A stretch of DNA of 38,387 bases. It comes from Pseudomonas sp. (GTDB lineage Bacteria; Pseudomonadota; Gammaproteobacteria; Pseudomonadales; Pseudomonadaceae). The notes under the pieces are model-generated. The model saw nothing but the letters and a program-made list of their open reading frames with translations. It was not told where the DNA came from and searched no databases. Below, one piece after another: positions 7,937 to 16,451 of this stretch (the first letter of the stretch is position 1; the number at the start of each line of letters is the position of its first letter). Location: positions 1 through 38,387 of the forward strand of contig NZ_JAUYNT010000008.1 of assembly GCF_030698175.1 (NCBI RefSeq), given 5' to 3'. A program made the translations under genes and the position numbers.

Positions 7937-10681
7937 GTGTTCAAGGAAATAGGTATTAAAGGCCGGGTATTACTGCTCTCACTGCTGCCCAGCAGCTTGC
8001 TGGCATTGGGCTTGGGCGGTTATTACACCTGGACCCAGCTGTCGGATTTGCAGGCCCAGCTCCAGCAACGCGGGCAGATGATTGCCACCCAATTGGCCAC
8101 CCTGGCCGCGCCCGCCCTGCAAAACAATGACGCCCAGTTGCTCGAACGGATTGCCGATGAAGGCCTGGAGCAACCTGACGCCCGCTCGGTGCGGGTGCTG
8201 GATGCGCAACGCAGCCTGCGCGCCCATGCTGGCCCAAATATGCTCAACCCGGCCCCCAGCAGCAGCAATAAACAACTGAGCGTGCTCAGCAACCATGCCG
8301 CCAGCCGTTTCTTGTTACCGGTGTTTAGCCCGCGCAGCAACGCCGCTGAATTGCCCGCCGATGAGGACAAGCAACTGCTCGGCTGGGTCGACCTCGAACT
8401 GTCTCACGACAGCACCTTGCTGCGCGGCTACCGCAGCCTGCTGACCAGCCTGCTGTTGATTCTGGCCGGGCTGATCGGCACCGCACTGATTGCCTCGCGC
8501 CTGAGCCGGGCGATCAATATTCCGCTGCATAAGATCAAGCAAAGCGTGGCGCGCCTCAAAGACGGTCACCTCGAAACCCGCCTGGAACCCCTCGGCAGCC
8601 ATGAATTAGACCAGCTCGCCGCCGGCATCAACCGCATGGCCGAAGCACTGCAAAACGCCCAAGAAGAACTGCAACACAGTGTCGATCAGGCCACCGAGGA
8701 CGTGCAGCAAAACCTGGAGACCATCGAAATCCAGAACATCGAACTGGATATGGCCCGTAAAGAAGCGCTGGAGAACAGCCGGCTCAAGTCGGAATTTCTC
8801 GCCAATATGAGCCACGAGATTCGCACCCCGCTGAACGGCATTATCGGCTTCACCAATCTGCTGCAAAAAAGTGATCTGAGCCCGCGTCAGCAAGACTATC
8901 TGGACACCATCAATCAGTCGGCCGACACGCTGCTGGGGATCATCAACGAGATCCTCGATTTTTCCAAAATCGAGGCCGGCAAGCTGGTGCTGGAAAACAT
9001 TCCGTTTAATCTGCGCGATTTACTCCAGGACACCCTCACCCTGCTCGCCCCGGCCGCCCACGCCAAACAACTGGAGCTGCTCAGCCTGGTCTATCGCGAC
9101 ACGCCCATGACCCTGATCGGCGACCCGCAGCGGCTCAAGCAGATCCTCACTAACCTGGCCAGCAACGCGATTAAATTCACCCGCGAGGGCACCATCATCG
9201 CCCGCGCCATGCTCGAGGACGAGAGCGACGAGCACGTGCAGCTGCGCATCAGCGTGCAAGACAGCGGCATCGGACTGTCCGATGAAGACCTGCGCGCCCT
9301 GTTTCAAGCCTTTAGCCAGGCCGACAATTCACTCACCCGCGAATCCGGCGGCACCGGTCTGGGCCTGGTCATCTCCAAACGTCTGATCGAGCAAATGGGT
9401 GGCGAAATTGGCGTCGCCAGCACCCCCGGCGAAGGCTCGGAGTTTTGGGTCAGCCTCAGTCTGCCCAAGGCCCGCGACGACAGCGAAGACTTGCCACGCG
9501 CGCCACTGCTCGGCCAACAAGTGGCTATTTTGGAAAGCCACGAACTGGCCCGCCAGGCGCTGCAACACCAATTGGAAGACTGCGGCCTGATAGTACAGCC
9601 CTTCAGCACCCTCGACAGCCTGCTGACGGCGGTCAAACAACAGCAGTACGGCGCGACGCCGATTCATCTGGCGGTGCTCGGCGTCACCGCCCAAGAACTG
9701 CCACCCCAGCGTTTACTGGCGCGACTCTGGGAACTCGACCGGCTGGATTGCAAGGTGCTGCTGCTGTCGCCCACCACCGAGCAAACGCTGTATCACCAAG
9801 GCTTACCCGATGCGCACTTTTGCATCCAGGCCAAGCCCGCCTGCACGCGCAAATTGCAACGCACCCTGAGCGAGCTGATCGGCCCACTGCAGACCGATAA
9901 CCTGCAACCGCAAGCCACCCGCGCGCCCTATCTACTGTGCGTGGATGACAACCCGGCCAACCTGTTGCTGGTCAAAACCCTGCTCGAAGACCAGGGCGCC
10001 CAAGTGGATGCGGTCGACAGTGGCTACGCCGCGCTGGATGCGGTGAAGCTGCACGACTACGACCTGGTGTTTATGGACGTACAGATGCCCGGCATGGATG
10101 GCCGGCAAACGACTGTGGCCATTCGTCAATGGGAGACAGAACTGGGCCGCAATCATTTGCCGATCATCGCGCTCACAGCCCATGCCCTGGCCAACGAAAA
10201 ACACGTCTTGCTGCAAAGCGGCCTGGACGACTACCTAACCAAGCCGATCAACGAGCGACAACTGGCCCAGGTGGTACTCAAGTGGACCGGTTTAGCGCTG
10301 CGCCACTACGCCCCACCACGCCCGCGCGACAACGCCGAGCGAGCCATCAACCTCAGCGTGCTCGATCACGCCGAAGGCCTGCAACTGGCCGCTGGCAAAG
10401 CCGACCTGGCCGCCGACATGCTCAGCATGCTGCTCGGTTCGCTGGCAAATGACCGCCTGACGCTGCAAGAGGCGCGCGCCAACAATGCCCGCGAGGCATT
10501 GCTGGAACGGGTACATCGCCTGCACGGCGCCACCCGTTACTGCGGGGTGCCGCAATTGCGCGCCAGTTGTCAGCACTGCGAGAGCCTACTCAAGCAAAAC
10601 TCACCCGCAGCAAACGCGGCGCTCGATGAGCTGGATGCCGCCATCGAGCGTCTGCTCAACGCAACCCAAGCCAGCGCTTAA
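7937..10681 (+). CDS. gacS: Hybrid sensor histidine kinase GacS (BarA type)
   Basis: 914 aa tripartite kinase. Membrane segments are near residues 11-33 and 168-190, with a periplasmic region between them and a HAMP domain at about 190-242. The HisKA motif MSHEIRTPLNGIIGF carries the phosphorylatable H293; the ATPase domain shows NLASNAIKFT and GGTGLGLVISKRL. A degenerate receiver-like stretch precedes the receiver domain with D714 (FMDVQMPGMDG), and a C-terminal HPt domain has H863 in RVHRLHGATRY. In Pseudomonas, GacS phosphorylates GacA, which drives the RsmY/Z small RNAs and secondary-product and exoenzyme expression. GTG start at 7937, AAGGAG 5 nt upstream. All phosphorelay residues are present. 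The adjacent downstream gene is the split ldhA. Confidence 0.97.
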   Translation: MFKEIGIKGRVLLLSLLPSSLLALGLGGYYTWTQLSDLQAQLQQRGQMIATQLATLAAPALQNNDAQLLERIADEGLEQPDARSVRVLDAQRSLRAHAGPNMLNPAPSSSNKQLSVLSNHAASRFLLPVFSPRSNAAELPADEDKQLLGWVDLELSHDSTLLRGYRSLLTSLLLILAGLIGTALIASRLSRAINIPLHKIKQSVARLKDGHLETRLEPLGSHELDQLAAGINRMAEALQNAQEELQHSVDQATEDVQQNLETIEIQNIELDMARKEALENSRLKSEFLANMSHEIRTPLNGIIGFTNLLQKSDLSPRQQDYLDTINQSADTLLGIINEILDFSKIEAGKLVLENIPFNLRDLLQDTLTLLAPAAHAKQLELLSLVYRDTPMTLIGDPQRLKQILTNLASNAIKFTREGTIIARAMLEDESDEHVQLRISVQDSGIGLSDEDLRALFQAFSQADNSLTRESGGTGLGLVISKRLIEQMGGEIGVASTPGEGSEFWVSLSLPKARDDSEDLPRAPLLGQQVAILESHELARQALQHQLEDCGLIVQPFSTLDSLLTAVKQQQYGATPIHLAVLGVTAQELPPQRLLARLWELDRLDCKVLLLSPTTEQTLYHQGLPDAHFCIQAKPACTRKLQRTLSELIGPLQTDNLQPQATRAPYLLCVDDNPANLLLVKTLLEDQGAQVDAVDSGYAALDAVKLHDYDLVFMDVQMPGMDGRQTTVAIRQWETELGRNHLPIIALTAHALANEKHVLLQSGLDDYLTKPINERQLAQVVLKWTGLALRHYAPPRPRDNAERAINLSVLDHAEGLQLAAGKADLAADMLSMLLGSLANDRLTLQEARANNAREALLERVHRLHGATRYCGVPQLRASCQHCESLLKQNSPAANAALDELDAAIERLLNATQASA

Positions 10682-10712
10682 AGCTTGCCAGCCGCCATAC
10701 GGGAGCCACTTG

Positions 10713-10865
10713 ATGCGGATTATCTTGTTCAGCAGCCAACCCTACGACCGCGACAGTTTTAGTGCCGCGTCCTTGCCGGCAGGCGCCGCACTGGAGTTCC
10801 AGCACAGCCACTTAAGCCTTGCTACCGCAGCCTTAGCGCAAGGCTGCGCTGTGGTGTGCGCCTTT
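10713..10865 (+). pseudogene. ldhA: ldhA, 5' part (D-lactate dehydrogenase, interrupted)
   Basis: Starts 31 bp after gacS with GGGAG 7 nt before ATG 10713. The first 51 codons (MRIILFSSQPYDRDSF ... GCAVVCAF) match the N-terminus of Pseudomonas LdhA, then the frame runs into foreign sequence and a TGA at 10872. The rest of the gene resumes at 12944. The two parts together would encode about 329 residues, the family length, so the gene was split with no evident loss of coding sequence. Non-functional as a dehydrogenase. Confidence 0.85.
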
Positions 10866-10869
10866 TTTT
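10840..10869 (+). terminator. Possible terminator inside the ldhA 5' remnant
   Basis: AAGGC (10840-10844) pairs with GCCTT, extended by further G-C pairs past one bulged T, and is followed by seven T residues (10863-10869). It could stop transcription coming from gacS before the protease gene. The T-run lies at the insertion junction. Confidence 0.35.
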
Positions 10870-10903
10870 ATTGATATTTTTTCATTTAAAACGACGAACG
10901 GCC

Positions 10904-10931
10904 TTGGCTTTGGGAAACACTCCCCTAGGAT
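10904..10931 (+). promoter_or_regulatory. Possible promoter of the protease gene
   Basis: TTGGCT (10904-10909) and TAGGAT (10926-10931) with 16-bp spacing, about 43 bp before the GTG start at 10974 and inside the inserted DNA. Found by eye. Confidence 0.4.
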
Positions 10932-10973
10932 TTCCGACAGCTGCATTCAGCGGCAACCAATCAGGAGATTCAC

Positions 10974-12539
10974 GTGCAACGATTTCAACGCACCACACTG
11001 GCTCTATTGGTAATGGCAACCGGCCTGGCGCACGCCCAGGCGTCGGAACAACCGAGCTTCTCCGCCCAGGCGCTGGCCTCCGCCCCGGAGCAGGAGCCGT
11101 TGCGTTACATCATCAAGTACAAGGAACTGGCACCGTCGGCGCAGAGCACAACCGATCAGGTGGCGCCGCTTAGCGCCGGCAAGTTCGCCAGCCAGACCGC
11201 GCAACGCCTGCTCGGCCAGGTTCAGGCGCGCGCCATCATGCACCTGGAGCAACAGGCCGCCAGCGTGGCGCGCCTGACTCCGGCGCAGCTCAAGCAGCTC
11301 AAGGCCAACCCGGCGGTGGAATACGTCGAGCTGGACCCGCGCCGCTACCTGATGGCCGAACAAGTGCCTTACGGCATTCCCATGGTGCAGGCCAATCAAC
11401 TGGCCGATAACAACATCTCGAACATGAAGGTGTGCATCGTCGACACCGGTTACGACCTCGGCCATCAGGACCTGCCGTCTTCGGGCATCACCGGCAACGA
11501 CGGCTACGGCAGCGTCGACAGCGGCAACTGGTACGAAGACGGCGACGGCCACGGCACCCACGTCGCCGGCACCATAGCCGCGCTGGGCGGCAATGACCTC
11601 GGCGTGGTCGGTGTCAGCCCGTCGGGCAATATCGGCCTGCATATCGTCAAGGTGTTCAACAACAGCGGCAGCTGGGCCTACGGCTCGGATCTGGTGATGG
11701 CCATCCAGCAATGCCGCGACGCCGGCTCCACGGTGATCAGCATGAGCCTGGGCGGCGGCGGTTCGTCCACCACCGAGCGCAACGCCATGGACGCGGCCCA
11801 CCAGAACGGTGTGCTGGTGGTGGCGGCGGCCGGTAACAGTGGCAGCAGCGCACTGTCCTACCCCGCTTCGTACGACTCCGTGGTGTCGGTGGCGGCGGTC
11901 GATAGCAGCGGTAACCGCGCCTCGTTCTCCCAGTACAACAGCCAGGTCGAAGTGGCGGCGCCAGGCGTCGGGGTGCGCTCGACCATCCCCGGCAACAGCT
12001 ACGCGGACTTCAACGGCACCTCCATGGCCACCCCACATGTTTCCGCGGTCTACGCCCTGGTCTGGAGCCAGCATCGTCAATGCACCGCGCAGCAGATCCG
12101 CAAGGTAGTCAATAGCACGGCCGAGGATCGTGGCAGCGCCGGGCGCGACAACTACTACGGCTTTGGCATCGTCAAGGCCAAGCGCGCCAGCGACCTGATC
12201 GCCGAGAAGGGCTGCGATGCCACTGGCGGTGGCGGCGATGCCGAGGAAAAAACCTATGAAAACCTCTCCGCTGCCCGCGGCGGCTGGCTGTATTACAGCG
12301 TCGACGTACCCAGCGGTAGCAAGCGCCTGACGGTGAAAACCAGCGGCGGCACCGGTGATGCAGACCTCTACACCCGCCTTGGTAGCCGGCCGACCACCAG
12401 CCAGTGGAACTGCCGCCCTTACCTCGACGGCAATACGGAAACCTGCACCGTGGAAAATCCCGCCGCCGGCACTTGGCATATCGGCGTGCGTGCTTACTCT
12501 GCGCTCTCCGGCTTGACGCTGTTCTGGCGTTACGAATAG
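10974..12539 (+). CDS. Secreted subtilisin-like serine protease (S8 family) with PPC domain
   Basis: 521 aa. A Sec signal peptide (cleavage likely after AHA, about residue 21) and an I9-type propeptide (about 40-125, ending EYVELDPRRY) are followed by an S8 catalytic domain with the full set D157 (VCIVDTGYD), H193 (DGDGHGTHVAG), N288 (AAAGNSG) and S350 (NGTSMATPH). A C-terminal prepeptidase-type (PPC) domain (about 425-521) contains GGTGDADLYTRLG. It is predicted to be exported as a zymogen and degrade proteins outside the cell. GTG start with AGGAG 6 nt upstream. The gene lies wholly within the DNA that interrupts ldhA; its third codon positions look more G/C-biased than neighbours (judged by eye). 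Placement after gacS, a classical exoprotease regulator, may be coincidence. Confidence 0.93.
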   Translation: MQRFQRTTLALLVMATGLAHAQASEQPSFSAQALASAPEQEPLRYIIKYKELAPSAQSTTDQVAPLSAGKFASQTAQRLLGQVQARAIMHLEQQAASVARLTPAQLKQLKANPAVEYVELDPRRYLMAEQVPYGIPMVQANQLADNNISNMKVCIVDTGYDLGHQDLPSSGITGNDGYGSVDSGNWYEDGDGHGTHVAGTIAALGGNDLGVVGVSPSGNIGLHIVKVFNNSGSWAYGSDLVMAIQQCRDAGSTVISMSLGGGGSSTTERNAMDAAHQNGVLVVAAAGNSGSSALSYPASYDSVVSVAAVDSSGNRASFSQYNSQVEVAAPGVGVRSTIPGNSYADFNGTSMATPHVSAVYALVWSQHRQCTAQQIRKVVNSTAEDRGSAGRDNYYGFGIVKAKRASDLIAEKGCDATGGGGDAEEKTYENLSAARGGWLYYSVDVPSGSKRLTVKTSGGTGDADLYTRLGSRPTTSQWNCRPYLDGNTETCTVENPAAGTWHIGVRAYSALSGLTLFWRYE

Positions 12540-12549
12540 CCAACCCGAC

Positions 12550-12574
12550 CCCGAGGCAGGCAAACTGCCTCGGG
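12550..12574 (+). terminator. Hairpin after the protease gene
   Basis: Perfect 10-bp stem CCCGAGGCAG / CTGCCTCGGG with loop GCAAA, 10 bp past the stop codon. No long T-run follows (ACTTATT), so termination may be weak. Confidence 0.6.
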
Positions 12575-12661
12575 ACTTATTCCAGGCGTTGCGGCAACGG
12601 CCGCAGCGCTTATTCGGCGATACCCGAGCCCTGGCTATCGCTCATCTTTCGAGTTTCCAGC

Positions 12662-12940
12662 ATGCGAATCGGCGCCGCCCAATCCCTGTCCGTGCCCTGC
12701 GCACCTTGCCGCCAATGTCGCGATCCACTGCCGCTTTATCGCTGCGGCCAGCGCTGCCAACGTCGATATCCTGGTGTTTCCCGAACTGTCGCTCAGCGGC
12801 TACGAACTGCCAGCCCTGGGTCAATACACAGTCCAACCGCAGGATGAGCTGCTGGAGCCCATTCGCCAGCTGGTTCAGGCACACGCCATCACCGTGGTGC
12901 TAGCCAGCGCTGCGCCGCTGCCCTATATAGGCGCCATCGC
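12662..12940 (+). pseudogene. Nitrilase / carbon-nitrogen hydrolase, N-terminal fragment
   Basis: MRIGAAQSLSV opens at 12662 in one frame; from about 12705 the similarity continues in another frame (AANVDILVFPELSLSGYEL, then HAITVVLASAAPLPYIGAI). FPELSLSGYE carries the Glu of the nitrilase E-K-C triad. Only about 90 residues survive, with a frameshift near 12690-12710, and the reading runs directly into ldhA sequence near 12941. Lys and Cys of the triad are missing, so no active enzyme is expected. It is the right-hand end of the insert that split ldhA. Confidence 0.7.
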
Positions 12941-12943
12941 CTT

Positions 12944-13780
12944 ATTAATGACGATCTATCTGCGCCGGTACTGCAACGCCTGGCCGCCGGCGGCACGCAA
13001 CTGATCGCCTTGCGCTCGGCCAGCTACAACCATGTCGACCTAAAGGCGGCGCAGCAGCTTGGCATCGCCGTGGTCAGGGTGCCGGCGTACTCACCTTTTG
13101 CCATCGCCGAACACGCGACCGCGCTGATATTGGCCCTTAACCGGCGCATACACCGCGCCTTTAACCGCACTCGCGAGGGTGATTTTTCCCTGCATGGGTT
13201 GATTGGCTTCGATTTGCACGGCAAAACCGTCGGCATTATTGGTACCGGTCAAATCGGTTCAGCCTTCGCCAATATCATGGCCGGCTTTGGCTGCCAGCTA
13301 CTGGCCCACGACCCGCAACCCGACGCCCAGCTGCAAGCCCGGGGCGTGCGTTATTTGCCGCTGCACCAGGTATTAGCGCAAGCGCAGATCATCAGCCTGC
13401 ATTGCCCGCTAACCACCAGCACTCGCCATCTGATCAACCAGTAGTCGCTGGCCTGCATGCGGCCCGGCGCCATGCTGATCAACACCGGCCGCGGCGCTCT
13501 GGTCGACACCCCGGCGCTTATCGAGGCGCTAAAAAACGGCCAACTCGGCTACCTCGTCCTGGATGTTTATGAGGAAGAAGCTGCGCTGTTCTTTGAGGAC
13601 CAGTCGGACTTACCCCTGCAAGATGACGTGCTGGCACGTCTGCTGACCTTCCCCAACGTCATAGTCACCGCCCACCAAGCCTACTTGACCCGCGAAGCAC
13701 TGGCCGGGATAGCCAACACCACCCTGGAAAACATCGCCTGCTGGGCTGCCGGCCAAGTGCAAAACCAAGTCCAAGCCTAA
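12944..13780 (+). pseudogene. ldhA: ldhA, 3' part (D-lactate dehydrogenase, interrupted and with a nonsense codon)
   Basis: Resumes at codon 52 of LdhA with INDDLSAPVLQRLAAGGTQ, continues through GIIGTGQIGSAFANIMAGFG (NAD-binding Rossmann motif) and on to [18 protein letters not shown] and [13 protein letters not shown], which carry the catalytic Arg, Glu and His of D-2-hydroxyacid dehydrogenases. An in-frame TAG at 13442-13444 stands where homologs have Gln (IDAQRLA-type segment), consistent with CAG to TAG. The rest remains well conserved, suggesting the gene was lost recently. No start codon or RBS serves this half. Confidence 0.85.
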
Positions 13781-13804
13781 GCAACGACACACAAACTGCA
13801 GGCG

Positions 13805-13832
13805 AAAAAAAGCCGGGAATGACCCGGCTTCT
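13805..13832. terminator. Bidirectional terminator between ldhA remnant and dcd
   Basis: Stem AGCCGGG (13811-13817) / CCCGGCT (13823-13829), loop AATGA, flanked by six A residues on the left and TTCTTT on the right. It best fits the end of dcd on the minus strand. Confidence 0.8.
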
Positions 13833-13851
13833 TTGCATTGCTAAAGACCCA

Positions 13852-14418
13852 TCAGGCCTTGGGCAAGGTAACGCCTAACTGACCTTGGTATTTGCCACCG
13901 CGATCCTTATACGACACTTCACAGACCTCATCGGACTCAAAGAACAGCATCTGCGCCACCCCTTCATTGGCGTAGATCTTGGCCGGCAAGGTGGTGGTAT
14001 TGGAAAACTCCAGGGTCACATGACCTTCCCACTCAGGCTCAAGGGGAGTGACGTTGACGATAATGCCGCAACGCGCATAAGTACTTTTACCCAAGCAGAT
14101 GGTCAGCACGTTGCGCGGAATACGGAAGAACTCGACAGTGCGCGCCAAGGCAAATGAGTTGGGCGGGATAATGCACACATCACTTTTAACGTCGACAAAG
14201 CTCTTCTCATCGAAGTTTTTCGGGTCCACCGTGGCCGAATTAATATTGGTGAACACCTTAAATTCATCGGCGCAGCGCACGTCGTAACCGTAGCTGGAAA
14301 CCCCATAAGAGATCAGCGGCTGCGCACCCTCGGCACGCACTTGGCGCTCAACGAAGGGCTCAATCATGCCGTGCTCCTGGGCCATGCGACGAATCCATTT
14401 ATCCGATTTGATACTCAT
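13852..14418 (-). CDS. dcd: dCTP deaminase
   Basis: 188 aa, family length. It deaminates dCTP to dUTP, feeding dTMP synthesis. Conserved blocks include [38 protein letters not shown] (active-site Ser/Arg) and [11 protein letters not shown] with the general base E137. A homotrimer in characterised relatives. ATG at 14418 with AGGA 8 nt upstream. That AGGA can pair with TCCT just upstream of it (TCCTTATAGGA), which could mask the site. Convergent with the ldhA remnant. Confidence 0.96.
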   Translation of the reverse strand: MSIKSDKWIRRMAQEHGMIEPFVERQVRAEGAQPLISYGVSSYGYDVRCADEFKVFTNINSATVDPKNFDEKSFVDVKSDVCIIPPNSFALARTVEFFRIPRNVLTICLGKSTYARCGIIVNVTPLEPEWEGHVTLEFSNTTTLPAKIYANEGVAQMLFFESDEVCEVSYKDRGGKYQGQLGVTLPKA

Positions 14419-14441
14419 GGCGGCGTTCCTATAAGGAGGTG

Positions 14442-14576
14442 ATGAAATCGATGGCCTATCTTACCGGGGCATCGACAGGGATCAAAGCCCACAGAAATTG
14501 CCGCGCAGCTCTGTGGAACACACCGTCAATCAGCGATTCTGCACAAGTCGCACAAATTATTAGCACTAGCGGCTAA
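14442..14576 (+). other. Small ORF behind an ideal Shine-Dalgarno sequence (doubtful)
   Basis: AAGGAGGTGAT (14433-14443) is a full complement of the 16S rRNA 3' tail. It is followed by in-frame ATGs at 14442 and 14451 and an open frame of 41-44 codons ending in TAA at 14574-14576 ([20 protein letters not shown]...). The protein has no recognisable features and the region should also hold the dcd promoter. May be chance. Confidence 0.2.
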
Positions 14577-14737
14577 AAGCGGGTATCGTTTGTTCACTGT
14601 GTTGCATGTGTCACCGCGAATCGCTACCTGATGTTGAATTTCGATCCAATCATCGCACGACTCCTTTTACTCGTTGCACTCAGTCTTGGCCTGCGCTTGT
14701 CTAGGGCTGTAATTTAATTTGTTTTAGGAGATACACC

Positions 14738-14947
14738 ATGTCGAATCGTCAAACTGGTACCGTTAAGTGGTTCAACGATGAAAAAGGCTTCGGCTTCATC
14801 ACTCCACAATCGGGCGATGACCTGTTCGTTCACTTCAAAGCCATCCAAAGCGACGGCTTCAAAAGCTTGAAAGAAGGCCAACAGGTTTCTTTCGTAGCAA
14901 CTCGCGGCCAGAAAGGCATGCAAGCTGAAGAAGTTCAAGTTATCTAA
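14738..14947 (+). CDS. cspA: Cold-shock protein (CspA/CapB family)
   Basis: 69 aa single OB-fold nucleic-acid chaperone. RNP1 (KGFGFI) and RNP2 (LFVHF) are intact, in [19 protein letters not shown] and [11 protein letters not shown]. It binds single-stranded RNA/DNA and melts RNA structure. ATG at 14738 with AGGAG 7 nt upstream. The upstream 160 bp is relatively AT-rich near the start (TAATTTAATTTG), compatible with a leader, but I cannot place the promoter with confidence. Followed by a strong terminator. Pseudomonas genomes carry several paralogs, so the symbol is generic. Confidence 0.93.
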   Translation: MSNRQTGTVKWFNDEKGFGFITPQSGDDLFVHFKAIQSDGFKSLKEGQQVSFVATRGQKGMQAEEVQVI

Positions 14948-14966
14948 CTTGTACTGATTCAAAAAG

Positions 14967-14993
14967 AACCCCGCTCTCGAGCGGGGTTTTTTT
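14967..14993 (+). terminator. Rho-independent terminator of the cold-shock gene
   Basis: AACCCCGC / GCGGGGTT stem (8 bp) with loop TCTCGA and seven T residues (14987-14993), 20 bp past the stop codon. Confidence 0.95.
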
Positions 14994-15020
14994 ATGCCTT
15001 TCGTTTAGTGCTTTGCCTCG

Positions 15021-15220
15021 CTGTTTGCCTGGCGACTCAGCCGCTAGCAGCCTGTCGGGCTTGACCGTTCGTAGCGAGGGAAAGACCGGTTTGAGGCAGT
15101 TTTTGCGCTCTTTTGAGGCGAATAGTCATTCTATTCAACGAGAAAGAACGCAGAAAATGACCAAATCCGGCTTTTCCGCAGTAGGACAGCGTTAAGTCCG
15201 ACAGGCTGCCAGGCAAACAG
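15021..15220. repeat. 200-bp inverted-repeat element between cspA and apbC
   Basis: Two perfect nested inverted repeats: CTGTTTGCCTGGC (15021-15033) with 15208-15220, and GCAGCCTGTCGG (15047-15058) with 15198-15209. On the right the two arms overlap by 2 bp, on the left they are 13 bp apart, so the left end appears to carry a small insertion. The interior has further partial palindromes around 15100-15140. It looks like a non-coding MITE-like element; a 60-codon open frame inside it is not a credible gene. Confidence 0.65.
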
Positions 15221-15228
15221 CAGCAGTC

Positions 15229-16323
15229 TCAGTCGTCGCTGATAACGATATTTGGCAGCGCCTGCGCAGCCGCAGCTTGCAGAACGATCCGCGCCCCGAC
15301 CAAACGGGCCAACTCTTGATAGACCATGGAAATCTGGCACTCAGGCTCCGCCACCACCGTAGGCGTGCCGCTATCGGCCTGCTCGCGGATCAGCATCGAT
15401 AAGGGCATCGAAGCCAATAGCTCAACCCCATATTGCTCGGCCAAACGTGCGCCACCACCTTCACCGAACAGATGCTCGGCATGCCCGCAATTGGAGCAAA
15501 TGTGCACGGCCATGTTTTCCACCACGCCCAGCACCGGGATATTGACCTTACGGAACATCTCGACGCCCTTCTTGGCATCCAGCAGCGCCAAGTCTTGCGG
15601 CGTGGTGACAATCACGGCACCGACCACTGGTACTTTTTGCGCCAAAGTCAGCTGGATATCGCCGGTGCCTGGCGGCATATCGACGACCAGATAGTCCAGA
15701 TCACTCCAGGCCGTTTGCGTGACCAACTGCAGCAAGGCGCCGGAAACCATCGGCCCACGCCAGACCATCGGGGTATTGTCGTCGGTCAAAAAGGCCATCG
15801 ACATCACTTCGACGCCATGGGCCTGAATCGGCACAAACCATTTTTGTTCTTTTATCTGCGGACGAGTGCCAGCCGGGATACCAAACATAATCCCCAGGCT
15901 CGGCCCATAGATATCCGCATCCAAAATACCGACTTTGGCGCCTTCGCGAGCCAGCGCCAGCGCCAGGTTAGCGGCGGTGGTGGACTTGCCCACACCACCC
16001 TTACCGGACGCCACGGCGATCACGTTTTTCACGTTACTCAGCGCCGGCACTTGACCCTGACCTTGGTGCGCCTCGATCACACAGTCGACCTGCACCGAGG
16101 CCGACTCAACGCCATCGAGATTCTCCAGCGCCATCTGCAGCAGTTGCGCCCAACCGTTCTTAAACAAGGCGGCGGCGTAACCCAATTGCAGGCGCACGCG
16201 AACCTTGCCACCCAGAATATCAATCTCACGCACACAGCCGGCGCTGACCGGATCCTGATTCAAATGCGGATCGGTGTACTGACGCAGTGCTGCTTCCACC
16301 GCTTCGCGGGTCACAAGGCCCAT
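15229..16323 (-). CDS. apbC: Iron-sulfur cluster carrier protein ApbC (Mrp)
   Basis: 364 aa P-loop ATPase that carries and delivers Fe-S clusters. An N-terminal MIP18/DUF59 domain (about 1-90) is followed by a deviant Walker A GKGGVGKST (107-115), the DADIYGPSLG switch region, VDMPPGTGD and the cluster-binding CxxC pair C276/C279 (HICSNCGH). ATG 16323 with GGGAG 7 nt upstream. Divergent from metG across 128 bp, an arrangement common in Proteobacteria. The 3' end abuts an inverted-repeat element. Confidence 0.95.
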   Translation of the reverse strand: MGLVTREAVEAALRQYTDPHLNQDPVSAGCVREIDILGGKVRVRLQLGYAAALFKNGWAQLLQMALENLDGVESASVQVDCVIEAHQGQGQVPALSNVKNVIAVASGKGGVGKSTTAANLALALAREGAKVGILDADIYGPSLGIMFGIPAGTRPQIKEQKWFVPIQAHGVEVMSMAFLTDDNTPMVWRGPMVSGALLQLVTQTAWSDLDYLVVDMPPGTGDIQLTLAQKVPVVGAVIVTTPQDLALLDAKKGVEMFRKVNIPVLGVVENMAVHICSNCGHAEHLFGEGGGARLAEQYGVELLASMPLSMLIREQADSGTPTVVAEPECQISMVYQELARLVGARIVLQAAAAQALPNIVISDD

Positions 16324-16451
16324 GCTTAACTCCCGAAAAAGACTGACTTAAAGATGCCGCTATCCTACCCGAGTGCCTGCACGGATGAAAAAAAACCGCC
16401 GGCGCTATATAGTTGTCGACCTTCTTCGTTGCCAATAAATAGCCGAGCACC

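Noticed and set aside
11004..12563. 519-codon open frame antisense to the protease gene
   Set aside because: Ala/Arg/His/Val-rich shadow caused by GC-rich codons on the other strand; no RBS or recognisable domain, while the plus strand carries a full catalytic triad.
15013..15195. 60-codon open frame after the cspA terminator
   Set aside because: Contained in the inverted-repeat element; no RBS or homology.
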